A stretch of 64,000 bases of DNA, taken from assembly GCF_902489635.1 (NCBI RefSeq), contig NZ_CABUAN010000004.1, forward strand, positions 27,914 through 91,913. Reading direction: 5' to 3'. The notes below the pieces were generated by a model. That model was given only the letters and a program-made list of their open reading frames with translations. It did no database searches and was not told where the DNA came from. The DNA is from an uncultured Porphyromonas sp. (lineage in GTDB: Bacteria > Bacteroidota > Bacteroidia > Bacteroidales > Porphyromonadaceae). Position numbers and translations under genes: made by a program. Shown piece after piece: positions 1 to 8,627 of this stretch. Position 1 is the stretch's first letter, and each line of letters starts with the position of its first letter.

Positions 1-527
1 AGCTGAGTCAATACCCTGTCTCTACGCGTCTCTCACTCTCAGGCACCATCGTCGTAGGTCGTGACATAGCCCACGCCAAGCTCAAGGAGCGTCTCGATCG
101 TGGCGAGGAGCTACCTCAGTACATCAAGGATCACCCGATCTACTACGCTGGTCCCGCCAAGACGCCTGAGGGGATGCCTAGTGGCTCCTTTGGCCCCACC
201 ACGGCAGGACGTATGGATCCTTACGTAGATCTCTTCCAGAGCCATGGCGGTAGCCTTATCATGATTGCCAAGGGCAACCGCAGTCAGCAGGTTACAGACG
301 CTTGCAAGGCACATGGAGGCTTTTACCTCGGCAGCATCGGTGGCCCCGCAGCAATCCTAGCGAAGGAGAGCATCAAGCATGTCGAGTGCCTGGAGTACCC
401 CGAGCTGGGTATGGAGGCTATCTGGCGCATAGAGGTGGAGGACTTCCCCGCTTTCATCTTAGTCGATGACAAGGGCAACGACTTCTTCCAGCAGATCAGA
501 CAGTGTGCCGGTTGCCCTCGTGGCTAG
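1..527 (+). CDS. Class I fumarate hydratase, C-terminal part (5' truncated by window)
   Basis: The reading frame is open from base 3 and stops at 525-527, giving about 174 residues with no start in the window. It matches the C-terminal (beta) domain of class I, iron-sulfur fumarase: a VGRDIAHAK stretch, then a pyrophosphate-binding-like GPAKTPEGMPSGSFGPTTA loop and the IGGPAAILAK motif near the end. These enzymes interconvert fumarate and malate, here probably in the reductive branch used by anaerobic Bacteroidetes. The [4Fe-4S] cysteines of the N-terminal domain lie outside the window. The protein ends CAGCPRG. A hairpin at 609-646 may end the transcript. Class I fumarase is well supported; a related class I tartrate dehydratase is less likely because both domains appear to be in one chain. 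Confidence 0.88.
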   Translation, partial: LSQYPVSTRLSLSGTIVVGRDIAHAKLKERLDRGEELPQYIKDHPIYYAGPAKTPEGMPSGSFGPTTAGRMDPYVDLFQSHGGSLIMIAKGNRSQQVTDACKAHGGFYLGSIGGPAAILAKESIKHVECLEYPELGMEAIWRIEVEDFPAFILVDDKGNDFFQQIRQCAGCPRG

Positions 528-608
528 CCTCACACGATGCTGAGATCTGTCTGCTCTCACAGTGGCTCAGACCACGAAGACGCAGACTGCTGAGATGAAC
601 AAAAATAT

Positions 609-646
609 CGGAGTGATCGGAGTGACAAAAGACTCGGATCACTCCG
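609..646 (+). terminator. Hairpin after the fumarase gene
   Basis: A perfect 10-bp stem CGGAGTGATC (609-618) / GATCACTCCG (637-646) is followed by TTTATATA. It lies 82 bp after the fumarase stop. The U-tract is short, so this is a plausible rather than strong intrinsic terminator. Confidence 0.4.
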
Positions 647-940
647 TTTATATACAATCTATTTAGCACTTCCAATCAGCTCAAAGTCTGAAGCCGATAT
701 AACTTTTCAACTATATAGAGAAGCTATCTAGTGATCCCTTTCGTAACTTATTCGTAATCCCCTAGATAGCCCTTATTCTTGATTGTCTATTACTCTGATC
801 ACTCCACGCATATACCATCGTAATAGACTAATCAATAGACAATTAGCTCAATCGCCTTAGCTGTCAACAACTCTATATCATAACTCTTTGACAACAATAG
901 AGATAGGCGGGAGGAGAGGTGCTTTTGTCGTTTTGTCCTG

Positions 941-971
941 TTGCACGGCATCGCCAAAGTTAGGATCTTTG
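941..971 (+). promoter_or_regulatory. Possible dnaA promoter (Bacteroidetes type)
   Basis: TTG at 941-943, a 20-bp spacer and GATCTTTG at 964-971 fit the Bacteroidetes -33/-7 layout, with one mismatch to TAnnTTTG. It would give a leader of about 110 nt before dnaA, containing the ACTGTT/AACAGT hairpin at 1027-1046. Confidence 0.4.
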
Positions 972-1088
972 CAAATGAAAAGTAACCCCTCACAGAGGAG
1001 CTTCCTCATGGGTCACTTGACTATCCACTGTTGCAAAGATAACAGTCTCATTTTACATCGACTACTATCATATACTTGACTACTTAAT

Positions 1089-2516
1089 ATGACTGACAGA
1101 GAAGCTGCCCTGCGGGCGTGGTCTGAGTGTACAGTCCTCCTCCAAGCGATGATCCAACCAGAGGTCTACAAAGCTTGGTTCCCACACATCAAGCCAGTCT
1201 CACTCATCGGAGTGGAGATGACGCTCGGTGTGCCTAGTCAGTTCTTCTGTGAGTACATCGAGACACACTTCATCAATGAGCTCAAGCAGGTACTCCAGCG
1301 TGTCGTCGGTCCCAACGTAGTCCTCAAGTACAAAGCTCTTGTAGACAGCGCAGCCTCTCACCGCAAGAACTCGTCCGTGACGCTGCCCACACAGAGCTAT
1401 GCGAGCAATGCTTACGGTGCTGCCAGTGCCTATACAATCAATACCAACGGAGCGGCCACCGCACTTAAGACGGAGCCTCGTCAGCTACCAGACTTTGACT
1501 CGCAGCTCAAGCCTCAGCTGAGCTTTGACACCTACTACCAGGGAGAGTCCAATCGTACAGCCAGCTCCATCGCACGCTCTATTGCTGAGAAGCCTGGACA
1601 AGGAGCCCTCAACCCTTGCTTTATCTATGGTCCTTCGGGCGTCGGTAAGACGCACCTGTGCCATGCCATCGGACTACGGATCAGAGAGCTTTACCCTGAG
1701 CTCAAGGTGCTCTACGTCTCCTCTCACATGTTTGAGATGCAGTACGTCGCCGCCACAAGAGCCAATACAACCAACGACTTTATCAACTTCTACCAGCAGA
1801 TAGACGTCCTCCTCATCGATGACATACAGGGGCTAATCGCCAAAAAGAAGACGCAGCTCACCTTCTTCCAAGTCTTCAACCACCTCTACATGCTAGGCAA
1901 GCAGATCGTCCTGACGAGTGATACAGCACCGGTCAACCTCGCAGGGCTTGAGGAGCGCCTCATCTCGCGCATCGCAGGTAGCCTGACGATAGAGGTAGAG
2001 CGTCCCGACTACGACCTCCGCAGGGAGTACCTCCGCCACAAGAGCGAGGAGAGCGGGAGCATACTACCCCAAGAGATGATCGACTACATCGCCCGCACAG
2101 TCACCAGCAGCATCCGTGGCTTGCAGGGAGTCTTCTTTTCGCTCATCACTCGTGCAGCTGTCGAGGGCTGCGACATCACCTCCTCTTTTGTCAAGAAGAT
2201 CGTCAGCCAGACGGTCAAGCAGGAGAAGAAAGAGATCACCGTCTCTATGATTGAAAAGACGGTGTGCGAATACTTTCACGTACCGATAGAGCTGGTGCGC
2301 AGTCGCTCGAGAAAGGCTGACGTGGCTCAGGCGAGACAACTCATTATGTACTTTGCGAAGCGCTACACAGATCAGTCGCTCAGCGCTATCGGCGAACTGC
2401 TCGGCGGTCGCTCGCACGCCACTGTCCTACACAGCTGCAAGGTGGTAGAGGATCAGGCGGAGGTCTCCGCAGCTTACCGTTCTGATCTCAACGCTATCGA
2501 GTCGCTGATTAAGTAG
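1089..2516 (+). CDS. dnaA: Chromosomal replication initiator protein DnaA
   Basis: 475 residues, the usual DnaA length. DnaA binds DnaA boxes at oriC as an ATP-bound oligomer, opens the duplex and loads the helicase. Visible features: an N-terminal domain I (about 1-85), a low-complexity Ala/Asn/Thr linker (about 88-130), an AAA+ core with Walker A GPSGVGKT (181-188) and Walker B VLLIDD (about 240-245), and the C-terminal domain IV DnaA-box-binding helix-turn-helix with signature GGRSHATVLHS (about 438-448). ATG is chosen because the conserved domain I begins directly after it. The acetyltransferase gene follows after 20 bp and a thioesterase after that, so dnaA probably heads a short transcript. 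Domain IV has Ser where many DnaA proteins have Asp in the GGRDH motif, as is common in this phylum. Confidence 0.98.
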   Translation: MTDREAALRAWSECTVLLQAMIQPEVYKAWFPHIKPVSLIGVEMTLGVPSQFFCEYIETHFINELKQVLQRVVGPNVVLKYKALVDSAASHRKNSSVTLPTQSYASNAYGAASAYTINTNGAATALKTEPRQLPDFDSQLKPQLSFDTYYQGESNRTASSIARSIAEKPGQGALNPCFIYGPSGVGKTHLCHAIGLRIRELYPELKVLYVSSHMFEMQYVAATRANTTNDFINFYQQIDVLLIDDIQGLIAKKKTQLTFFQVFNHLYMLGKQIVLTSDTAPVNLAGLEERLISRIAGSLTIEVERPDYDLRREYLRHKSEESGSILPQEMIDYIARTVTSSIRGLQGVFFSLITRAAVEGCDITSSFVKKIVSQTVKQEKKEITVSMIEKTVCEYFHVPIELVRSRSRKADVAQARQLIMYFAKRYTDQSLSAIGELLGGRSHATVLHSCKVVEDQAEVSAAYRSDLNAIESLIK

Positions 2517-2536
2517 TCGCCCAACGCCCCACCCCT

Positions 2537-3142
2537 ATGCCCTACCCCTCCCGAGCTGCCGAGACAGGCTACATAGACCCTACGACGATCATTGACGAAG
2601 GAGCGCTCATTGGTGCTGGCACGACTATCTGGCACTTCTGCCACATCATGCACGATGCCGTCATCGGGGAGCAGTGTCATCTAGGACAAAACGTAGTCGT
2701 CCAGCCACGTGTCCGTCTAGGCGACCGCTGCCGTGTCCTGAACAATGTCACGCTCTTCACAGGAGTTCATTGCGAAGATGAGGTTTTCCTAGGACCTTCT
2801 TGCGTCTTTACCAATGTGATCAACCCGCGTGCAGCGATCTCACGGAAGGACGAGTTTCGTTCCACACATATAGGCCGAGGGGTCTCTATCGGAGCCAATG
2901 CGACGATCCTCTGCGGAGTCAAGATTGGTGCTTACGCCATGATTGGTGCCGGTGCGGTCGTGATCCGCGATGTGGCTCCCTACGCTTTGGTCGTGGGCAA
3001 CCCAGCTCGCCAGATCGGCTGGGTGAGTCAAGAGGGACACAAGCTAGACTTCTCTGAGGGGCCCTCCTGCTATGTCGCGGAAGAGCAACGCACCTACCAC
3101 CTAAGCCCCGACGGCAACACTATAACTTGTGACAACCAGTAA
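2537..3142 (+). CDS. Hexapeptide-repeat acetyltransferase, WbpD/WlbB type
   Basis: 201 residues. From about residue 20 to 160 the sequence is a left-handed beta-helix of isoleucine/valine-led hexapeptides (for example IGAGTT, IGEQCH, LGQNVV, IGANAT, IGAGAV), ending in the GNPARQIGWV motif of sugar N-acetyltransferases. The order IWHFCHI, VLNNVTLFTGV and FTNVINPRA matches the family acetylating UDP-2-acetamido-3-amino-2,3-dideoxyglucuronate (WbpD, WlbB), which supplies di-acetylated uronic acids for LPS or capsule. No partner aminotransferase or dehydrogenase is nearby, so the exact sugar is uncertain. The gene lies 20 bp after dnaA on the same strand. General function is confident; substrate is inferred from family resemblance. 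Confidence 0.85.
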   Translation: MPYPSRAAETGYIDPTTIIDEGALIGAGTTIWHFCHIMHDAVIGEQCHLGQNVVVQPRVRLGDRCRVLNNVTLFTGVHCEDEVFLGPSCVFTNVINPRAAISRKDEFRSTHIGRGVSIGANATILCGVKIGAYAMIGAGAVVIRDVAPYALVVGNPARQIGWVSQEGHKLDFSEGPSCYVAEEQRTYHLSPDGNTITCDNQ

Positions 3143-3149
3143 TCGATAT

Positions 3150-3539
3150 ATGAATATGGAAAGCAAAGCAACCACTCTAACCAAGCAATACCTCATCGAG
3201 CCTAAGCACAGTGCCGCAGAGATGGGCTCAGGCGACATGCCTGTCCTCGCCACCCCTGCGCTGATCGCCTTTATGGAAAACGCAGCTATGCTCCTCGCCC
3301 GCAACTATACCGAGGAGGGCTCGACGACCGTCGGCACGATGATCACCACCGACCACCAGCATGCGACACCCATCGGAGAGACGATCACGGTCACAGCACA
3401 ACTCTCCTCGATAGAGGGGCGCAAGCTCACCTTTACCATTGAGGCCACTGACCAAACTGGCGTCGTGGCTCAGGCTACGCATGAGCGTTTCATCGTATCG
3501 CGTCAACGATTTCTAGAGCGTTTGGGCATCAAGGAGTGA
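3150..3539 (+). CDS. Hot-dog thioesterase, fluoroacetyl-CoA thioesterase (FlK)-like
   Basis: About 129 residues from the ATG at 3150. A GTG at 3129 would extend the protein by 7 residues and overlap the previous gene; I prefer the ATG, 7 bp after that gene's stop. The family pattern is clear: a MGSGDMPVLATPALIAFMENAA stretch at the N-terminus, then VGTMITTDHQHATPIGETITVTA and a terminal FIVSRQRFLERLG. FlK-like hot-dog proteins hydrolyse small acyl-CoA thioesters; the physiological substrate in Bacteroidetes is unknown. It is the last gene of the dnaA cluster and is followed by a long hairpin (3541-3610). Confidence 0.8.
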   Translation: MNMESKATTLTKQYLIEPKHSAAEMGSGDMPVLATPALIAFMENAAMLLARNYTEEGSTTVGTMITTDHQHATPIGETITVTAQLSSIEGRKLTFTIEATDQTGVVAQATHERFIVSRQRFLERLGIKE

Positions 3540-3540
3540 T

Positions 3541-3610
3541 CGTTTGGCTAAATTCTACTTCGAGGTGCTGGGAGCAGAGCACTCTAGGGATAGAATGTCT
3601 TAGTCAAACG
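3541..3610 (+). terminator. Large composite hairpin after the thioesterase gene
   Basis: CGTTTGGCTAA (3541-3551) pairs with TTAGTCAAACG (3600-3610) with one mismatch. Inside it ATTCTA (3552-3557) pairs with TAGAAT (3591-3596), and GTGCT (3565-3569) with AGCAC (3578-3582). It starts two bases after the stop codon. There is no good U-tract, so it may be a 3'-end stabiliser or weak terminator. Confidence 0.45.
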
Positions 3611-3619
3611 AGATAAAAC

Positions 3620-3750
3620 TCAATAGCCACGTGGAGATTTTCGAATTCCCACGTGGCTATTTTTTATTCCCCACGTAGGCGAGAAACATTTCCTCCGAAG
3701 TTTCATTTCATTCCTCCGAAGAATTTTTCCACACCCACGTGGAGATCAGG
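3620..3750 (-). repeat. CACGTGG/CTTCGGAGG array, copy A
   Basis: Dispersed intergenic repeat. CCACGTGG palindromes sit at 3627-3634, 3649-3656 and 3735-3742, with a CCACGTAGG variant near 3671. Two CCTCCGAAG units (rc CTTCGGAGG) lie near 3692 and 3713. On the minus strand GGAGG, six bases, then ATG opens a 28-codon ORF (3706 to 3620) beginning MKLRRK. The rest of 3540-3889 holds the hairpin above, this array and the valS promoter. Confidence 0.8.
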
Positions 3751-3853
3751 TTTTTCAGCAAAAGCGTAGCGATCCCCAGAGATCCTATTTTATAATGTGT
3801 CCTCTGCAAATTTCTCCAGCACCTCAAAAATAGAAATTAGCCTGAGATTTCAG

Positions 3854-3861
3854 TACCTTTG
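3854..3861 (+). promoter_or_regulatory. valS promoter -7 box
   Basis: TACCTTTG matches the Bacteroidetes TAnnTTTG -7 element and lies 28 bp before the valS ATG. No clear TTG is visible at the -33 position. Confidence 0.55.
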
Positions 3862-3889
3862 TACCAAATATCACGACAGACTATAAGCA

Positions 3890-6553
3890 ATGCAAGACGA
3901 TTCTATCACTTCTCAGATAACTAGTGTCTACGATCCCGCAGGTGTCGAGACTAAGTGGTATCAGTATTGGCTGGACCACAAGCTCTTTGAGGCACATGTG
4001 GATCACAGCAAGAAGCCCTACACGATCATTATGCCCCCGCCCAACGTGACGGGCGTACTGCATATGGGGCATATGCTCAATAACACGATCCAGGACATCC
4101 TCATCCGTCGTGCTCGCATATCGGGTTACAACGCTTGCTGGGTGCCTGGCACTGATCATGCCTCGATTGCTACGGAAGCTAAGGTGGTAGAGCAGCTTGC
4201 TAAGCAAGGCATTCAGAAGAATCAGCTCACACGAGAGGACTTTCTCAAGCATGCCTGGGAGTGGACCGACAAGTATGGCGGCATCATCCTCAGCCAGCTA
4301 CGCAGACTAGGGGTATCGTGCGACTGGAGTCGTACAGCTTTTACCCTAGATGAGGAGCGCTCAGAGTCGGTCATCAATGTCTTCTGCAAGCTCTACGAAG
4401 AGGGACTCATCTACCGTGGGGTACGCGTGGTCAACTGGGACCCCAAGGCACAGACGGCACTCTCGGACGAAGAGGTTATCTTCAAGGAGCATCAGGGCAA
4501 GCTCTACTACCTCCGCTACTTCATCGAGGGTACTGAGGATTACATCATCGTAGCGACGACGCGCCCCGAGACGATTATGGGCGACACGGCCGTCTGTATC
4601 AACCCGACAGATCCGCGCTACCATCATCTGCGTGGCAAGCGGGTCATCGTACCGCTCGTAGGTCGCTCCGTCCCGATCATCGAGGATGAGTACGTAGATC
4701 TAGAGTTCGGTACGGGCTGCCTGAAGGTCACTCCCGCCCACGACATCAACGACTACCAGCTCGGCATCACGCATCAGCTGGAGACGATCGACATATTCAA
4801 CAACGACGGCACGCTCAATGAGCACGGCGGCAAGTATGCGGGCAAAGATCGCTTCGTAGTCCGCAAGGAGATCGTCGCAGACCTCAAGGAGGCTGGTTTG
4901 CTTGATCACGAGGAGGACTACACCAACCGTGTCGGTTACAGCGAGCGCACCGATGTAGCTATCGAGCCAAAGCTGTCTATGCAGTGGTTCCTCAAGATGT
5001 CCGAACTGGCCAAGCCCGCTCTACAGGCTGTTCTCAAGGATACCGTACAGCTTGTGCCGAAGAAGTTTGTCAACACCTACCGCTACTGGCTAGAAAACAT
5101 CAAAGATTGGTGCATCAGCCGTCAGCTCTGGTGGGGACATCGCATACCAGCCTACTACCTACCCAACGGGCAGTTTGTTGTAGCGGCTACCGCTGAGGAG
5201 GCTTTGGCAAAAGCAAAGCAAGAGACAGGCGACAACAGCCTAACCCTCGAAGAGCTCAACCAAGAGTCAGACTGTCTCGACACATGGTTCTCCTCATGGC
5301 TATGGCCTATCAGCCTCTTTGGCAAGATCGACGGCTCAGAGCCTACAGAAGACCTCAAATACTTCTACCCCACCTCCGTCCTAGTCACGGGACCTGACAT
5401 TCTCTTCTTCTGGGTAGCCCGTATGATCATGGCGGGGTACCACTTTATGGGGGATCGACCCTTTGACAAGGTCTACCTAACAGGTATCGTTCGTGACGAC
5501 AAGGGGCGCAAGATGTCTAAGTCACTCGGCAACTCGCCCGACCCCATCGACCTGATGGACAAGTACGGAGCCGATGGCGTGCGCCTAGGACTTATGATGG
5601 CCACTTCTGCCGGCAATGACCTCCTCTACGACGAGAGCCTTGTGGAGCAGGGACGCAACTTCTGCAATAAGATCTGGAATAGCTACCGCTTCCTCAAGAC
5701 GCAGAGTGTCTCCGACGAGGTCGAGCCAGACGCAGCTAGCCTAATCGCTATGGAGTGGTTTGAGTCACTACTCGCCTCGACGATGAGCGAGCTGGACGAC
5801 CTCTTCGACAAGTACCGCATCAGCGATGCCGTCACGCTCCTCTACAAGCTCGTCCGAGACGACTTCTCCGGCCTTTATCTAGAGGCTATCAAGCCCGCCT
5901 ACGGCACCAGCATGAGCCGTAAGGTTTACGAGCGAACGATCCACTACTTCGAGCAGATCTTCATCTTGCTGCACCCCTTCATGCCGTTCATCACGGAGGA
6001 GCTCTGGCAGGATGTAGCACCTCGTCAGGAGGGAGACTCCATTATGTACGCTCATCTAGACGACACGCTACAGGCTGACAAGCAACTACTCGCCGATATG
6101 GAGCACGCCGTGGATCTGATCACCAAGATACGTAGTATACGCAGTGCGCATCAGATAGCGACCAAGCAGTCGCTCGCGCTCACCACCAGTGGCGAGCACC
6201 CTGAGCGTATGAGCGAGCTAGTCATCAAGTTAGCCAATCTCTCAGCCCTCACGAAGGCGGAGGCGCATCAGTCGGAAGAGCATACGGCCGAGCACTTCAT
6301 CATCGGCACAGTCCCCTACTCCGTCGAGCTGGCGGGTGCCATCGATGTGGAGAAGACCGTAGAGCGTCTGCGTGGCGAGCTAGAGCATCAGGAGAAGTTC
6401 CTCGCAGGAGTTCGCAAGAAGCTCTCCAACGAGAAGTTTGTCGCCAATGCCAAGCCCGAAGTTGTCGCCCTCGAGCGCAAGAAAGAGAGCGATGCCCTGC
6501 TACGCATCGACGAGGTACAGCAGCAGCTCAAGCAGCTCGGTGCCACCCTCTAA
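3890..6553 (+). CDS. valS: Valyl-tRNA synthetase
   Basis: 887 residues, normal for ValRS. It charges tRNA-Val with valine in the cytoplasm. Class Ia signatures are intact: PPPNVTGVLHMGHMLNNT near residues 48-65 (HIGH box) and KMSKS at about 541-545. The editing (CP1) domain lies between them, with the typical TTRPETIMGDTAV segment. An anticodon-binding region follows, and the C-terminal 65 residues form a charged coiled-coil tRNA-binding arm. The gene is monocistronic, with its own TACCTTTG promoter and a strong terminator at 6609-6656. Confidence 0.98.
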   Translation: MQDDSITSQITSVYDPAGVETKWYQYWLDHKLFEAHVDHSKKPYTIIMPPPNVTGVLHMGHMLNNTIQDILIRRARISGYNACWVPGTDHASIATEAKVVEQLAKQGIQKNQLTREDFLKHAWEWTDKYGGIILSQLRRLGVSCDWSRTAFTLDEERSESVINVFCKLYEEGLIYRGVRVVNWDPKAQTALSDEEVIFKEHQGKLYYLRYFIEGTEDYIIVATTRPETIMGDTAVCINPTDPRYHHLRGKRVIVPLVGRSVPIIEDEYVDLEFGTGCLKVTPAHDINDYQLGITHQLETIDIFNNDGTLNEHGGKYAGKDRFVVRKEIVADLKEAGLLDHEEDYTNRVGYSERTDVAIEPKLSMQWFLKMSELAKPALQAVLKDTVQLVPKKFVNTYRYWLENIKDWCISRQLWWGHRIPAYYLPNGQFVVAATAEEALAKAKQETGDNSLTLEELNQESDCLDTWFSSWLWPISLFGKIDGSEPTEDLKYFYPTSVLVTGPDILFFWVARMIMAGYHFMGDRPFDKVYLTGIVRDDKGRKMSKSLGNSPDPIDLMDKYGADGVRLGLMMATSAGNDLLYDESLVEQGRNFCNKIWNSYRFLKTQSVSDEVEPDAASLIAMEWFESLLASTMSELDDLFDKYRISDAVTLLYKLVRDDFSGLYLEAIKPAYGTSMSRKVYERTIHYFEQIFILLHPFMPFITEELWQDVAPRQEGDSIMYAHLDDTLQADKQLLADMEHAVDLITKIRSIRSAHQIATKQSLALTTSGEHPERMSELVIKLANLSALTKAEAHQSEEHTAEHFIIGTVPYSVELAGAIDVEKTVERLRGELEHQEKFLAGVRKKLSNEKFVANAKPEVVALERKKESDALLRIDEVQQQLKQLGATL

Positions 6554-6608
6554 GCTTCTACATAAAAAGGGAGTAGCCCCAAACGGCTAACAGACCGCTG
6601 TCCATAAC

Positions 6609-6656
6609 AAGAGGACTCAATCGCTGAGCAAAAGCGGTTGAGTCCTCTTCTTTTTG
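6609..6656 (+). terminator. Intrinsic terminator after valS
   Basis: AAGAGGACTCAA (6609-6620) pairs with TTGAGTCCTCTT; an inner CGCT/AGCG extends the stem, and a T-rich tail (CTTTTTG) ends near 6656. It separates valS from the convergent alkD-like gene. Confidence 0.85.
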
Positions 6657-6693
6657 AGTCCAGCTCTTCGCAGTCAAATGAGCTGCATAGAGA

Positions 6694-7389
6694 CTAGCGC
6701 GCGTTACGGCGGGCGTCGCGGAGCTTCTGCTGGTACATACGTAGCACCGTGTCGTCCGTGATCTCTGTGCGGATGGCGTCGACGAGGGAGGCGTCGCCTG
6801 TGAGCGTTATCTCGGCAAGAAGCCACGCTATCGCCATCTGGACGTAGTACGCCTCATCGTGCTGCAGCGAAGCGACGTGGTCTAGTGCTGCCCGAGGCGT
6901 GGCTAAGCCGTGACGTATGAGGTCGAGCCACGCAACGATGGTGAGACGCCGTGCGTAGGGATTGGCATCGTGAGCATACTCAGCCATCGAGCGGAGAACT
7001 ATCTGTCGCTCCGCCTCTCCCCTATTGGCCCAGCTTGCAAGAAGTTCTTTGTAGTAGTCAGGCGCCGCCCAGCCGTCACAAAGTGGATAGAGGAGGGGCA
7101 GCCCTTCACTAGCGGAGGCTAGACGAGCGATGACACCTCCGAAGAGGATCTTGTACTCGTACCATGCGAGGGCTCTCTCGTGGAGTAAGTCGATAGCTTC
7201 GTCGAGCGTGAGCAGAGCAGTGAGCTGCTTTACGGCATGTCGTAGCCACTTCATACGAATGCCGAGGACGCTCTCGGGTCGTGAGGAGACTTTGGTGCGT
7301 AGTGCCATAAAGGCGGCATAGTCTGGCTCACGACGCCGCTCCAGCTCTGTGAGCAGTGCCGTGGCTTCTTCTAGAGGTGTAGATGTCAT
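6694..7389 (-). CDS. DNA alkylation repair protein, AlkD-like
   Basis: About 231 residues starting MTSTPLEEATALL. An upstream in-frame ATG at 7503 would add 38 residues without family resemblance and is rejected. The protein is an all-helical HEAT-like repeat of the AlkD family, with the characteristic VSSRPESVLGIRMKWLRHAV, WYEYKILFGGVIA and YVQMAIAWLLAE segments. AlkD glycosylases remove bulky or cationic 3- and 7-alkylpurines without base flipping. Many Bacteroidetes members are only distantly related to AlkD, so catalytic activity is inferred from fold. It is convergent with valS and lies after the CbiK-like gene on the same strand with a gap of about 130 bp. Confidence 0.8.
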   Translation of the reverse strand: MTSTPLEEATALLTELERRREPDYAAFMALRTKVSSRPESVLGIRMKWLRHAVKQLTALLTLDEAIDLLHERALAWYEYKILFGGVIARLASASEGLPLLYPLCDGWAAPDYYKELLASWANRGEAERQIVLRSMAEYAHDANPYARRLTIVAWLDLIRHGLATPRAALDHVASLQHDEAYYVQMAIAWLLAEITLTGDASLVDAIRTEITDDTVLRMYQQKLRDARRNAR

Positions 7390-7521
7390 AAGGTGGGTGT
7401 ATAGCAAGTATCTATAAATAGCGCAGTCCCCCACATACAACGTGTATATGGGGGACTGATTACATGATGCCACCGTGAGCGTGTGGAGAGCCTCCACAGT
7501 CACTTAGTGATGTGCTTGAGA

Positions 7522-8550
7522 CTACTTCTCGCCCTCTTCTGGAGTGTAGAGAGGCTCGCTAGCCAGAGCCTTCGTCATGTGGCTTACCCAGACGTTGACA
7601 ATAGCGGGATAGTCAGCGAGTCCGTTCATCGTGCAGCCATCAAGGGTGCACTTATAGCCAGCCTTGTTCATCTCATAGCGCCAGCTTCCCTCCTCAGGAT
7701 TCTGCGGATCGACACCACCCTTGAGGTCGTTGTTGGCGTGATCACCAGCGATAGACATGAGCGGGTGTAGGAGCATCGTGCCAGAGGTCTTGCCAGCCTT
7801 CTTAGCGCGAGCGATCAGGTCATCTACAAGGTTGCCCTCCATATCGACAGTAGCAACGAAGTAGTTGGGGCTGAGCTTCTGGAGCTCCTCCTCAATCTTG
7901 AGGTAGCGAGCATTACCGCGTCCGTAGTTCATGTTCTCAGGATTACCGTGTCCCATGAAGCTGACGAGCTTGTTTTCAGCAACAGCCTTGCCATAGATCT
8001 TGTGAAGCTCAGCAGCAACAGCCTTGCAGTCATCATCGCTCTCTAGTAGTGGACCAGCAAGGTAGACGGTTGTCTTAGCGAACTCGGGGTGATCACCATC
8101 GTTGCGGAAGTCCTTGATGCAGTTCTGGATACGTAGGAACTCCTCACCAGGTACGATGTGTAGAGACTGAACTGCTATGTCCTTGTATCCAGCAACGCCA
8201 AGAGCCTCTAGATAGAATTTGGGTGCGTAGTAGTTCCACCCCTTCTGAGCGCAACGTGTCATGCAGATCTCAGAGGTAAAGGCGAAGTAGAGGTCTCTGT
8301 CGGGGAACTTCTTCTTGAAGGCCTCCTGTACCTTCTTAAAGGTCTCCTGAGGCTTATCCCAGGTACTACCGAAAGAGACGAGGAGTAGAGCCTTGTCTGT
8401 GGTCTTCTTTGCCTGCACCTCCTTGGTAACAGCTTGTAGCTTCTTGTCGTGATTTGAGAGAGCTAGGTTGTTGTCCTCCTGGCAACCTACGCAAGTCAGG
8501 AGTGTTAGTCCTAGAGCGCAGAGTGATAAGATTGTTAATAGCTTCTTCAT
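7522..8550 (-). CDS. cbiK: CbiK-family chelatase lipoprotein (IhtB-like)
   Basis: 342 residues. A lipoprotein signal peptide ends in LTCVGC with Cys at about 23, followed by QEDN, an acidic stretch like the surface-export signal of Bacteroidetes lipoproteins. The rest is anaerobic cobaltochelatase CbiK: LLVSFGSTWD at the start, QSLHIVPGEEF (equivalent of Salmonella His145), a MEG glutamate (Glu175 equivalent) and LHPLMSIAGDHANND (His207 equivalent). All three metal-site residues are present. CbiK inserts Co2+ into sirohydrochlorin, but this protein is exported. P. gingivalis IhtB, a CbiK-like outer-membrane hemin-binding lipoprotein beside the TonB receptor IhtA, is the closest precedent I know. 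The TonB receptor gene lies 77 bp upstream in the same operon. A heme or tetrapyrrole demetallation role is inference. Confidence 0.85.
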   Translation of the reverse strand: MKKLLTILSLCALGLTLLTCVGCQEDNNLALSNHDKKLQAVTKEVQAKKTTDKALLLVSFGSTWDKPQETFKKVQEAFKKKFPDRDLYFAFTSEICMTRCAQKGWNYYAPKFYLEALGVAGYKDIAVQSLHIVPGEEFLRIQNCIKDFRNDGDHPEFAKTTVYLAGPLLESDDDCKAVAAELHKIYGKAVAENKLVSFMGHGNPENMNYGRGNARYLKIEEELQKLSPNYFVATVDMEGNLVDDLIARAKKAGKTSGTMLLHPLMSIAGDHANNDLKGGVDPQNPEEGSWRYEMNKAGYKCTLDGCTMNGLADYPAIVNVWVSHMTKALASEPLYTPEEGEK

Positions 8551-8627
8551 TGTTGATAGGGGTTATAAGTTATTTTATATTTGTTTGTGTGTGTTGGCTT
8601 GATAAAGTGTAGTGAGTTAGGGGTTGT

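Larger units (their letters stand above)
528..1088. other. AT-rich intergenic region upstream of dnaA
   Basis: 561 bp without a convincing gene. It is clearly more AT-rich than its neighbours between about 640 and 890. It contains an inverted repeat ATTGTCTATT (782-791) / AATAGACAAT (834-843), a terminator-like hairpin (609-646) and another inverted repeat ACTGTT / AACAGT (1027-1046). Only degenerate DnaA-box-like words are visible (for example TTATATACA near 649 and TATCCACTG near 1022). It could be a dnaA regulatory region or part of an origin, but no cluster of good DnaA boxes supports oriC. The 63-codon ORF at 888-1079 looks like chance. Confidence 0.35.

Noticed and set aside
888..1079. 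63-codon ORF between fumarase and dnaA
   Set aside because: No recognisable product, overlaps a plausible dnaA promoter and leader hairpin, and codon pattern unlike neighbours.
528..1088. Definite oriC call upstream of dnaA
   Set aside because: The region is AT-rich but has only degenerate DnaA-box-like words; origins in Bacteroidetes are often not beside dnaA.
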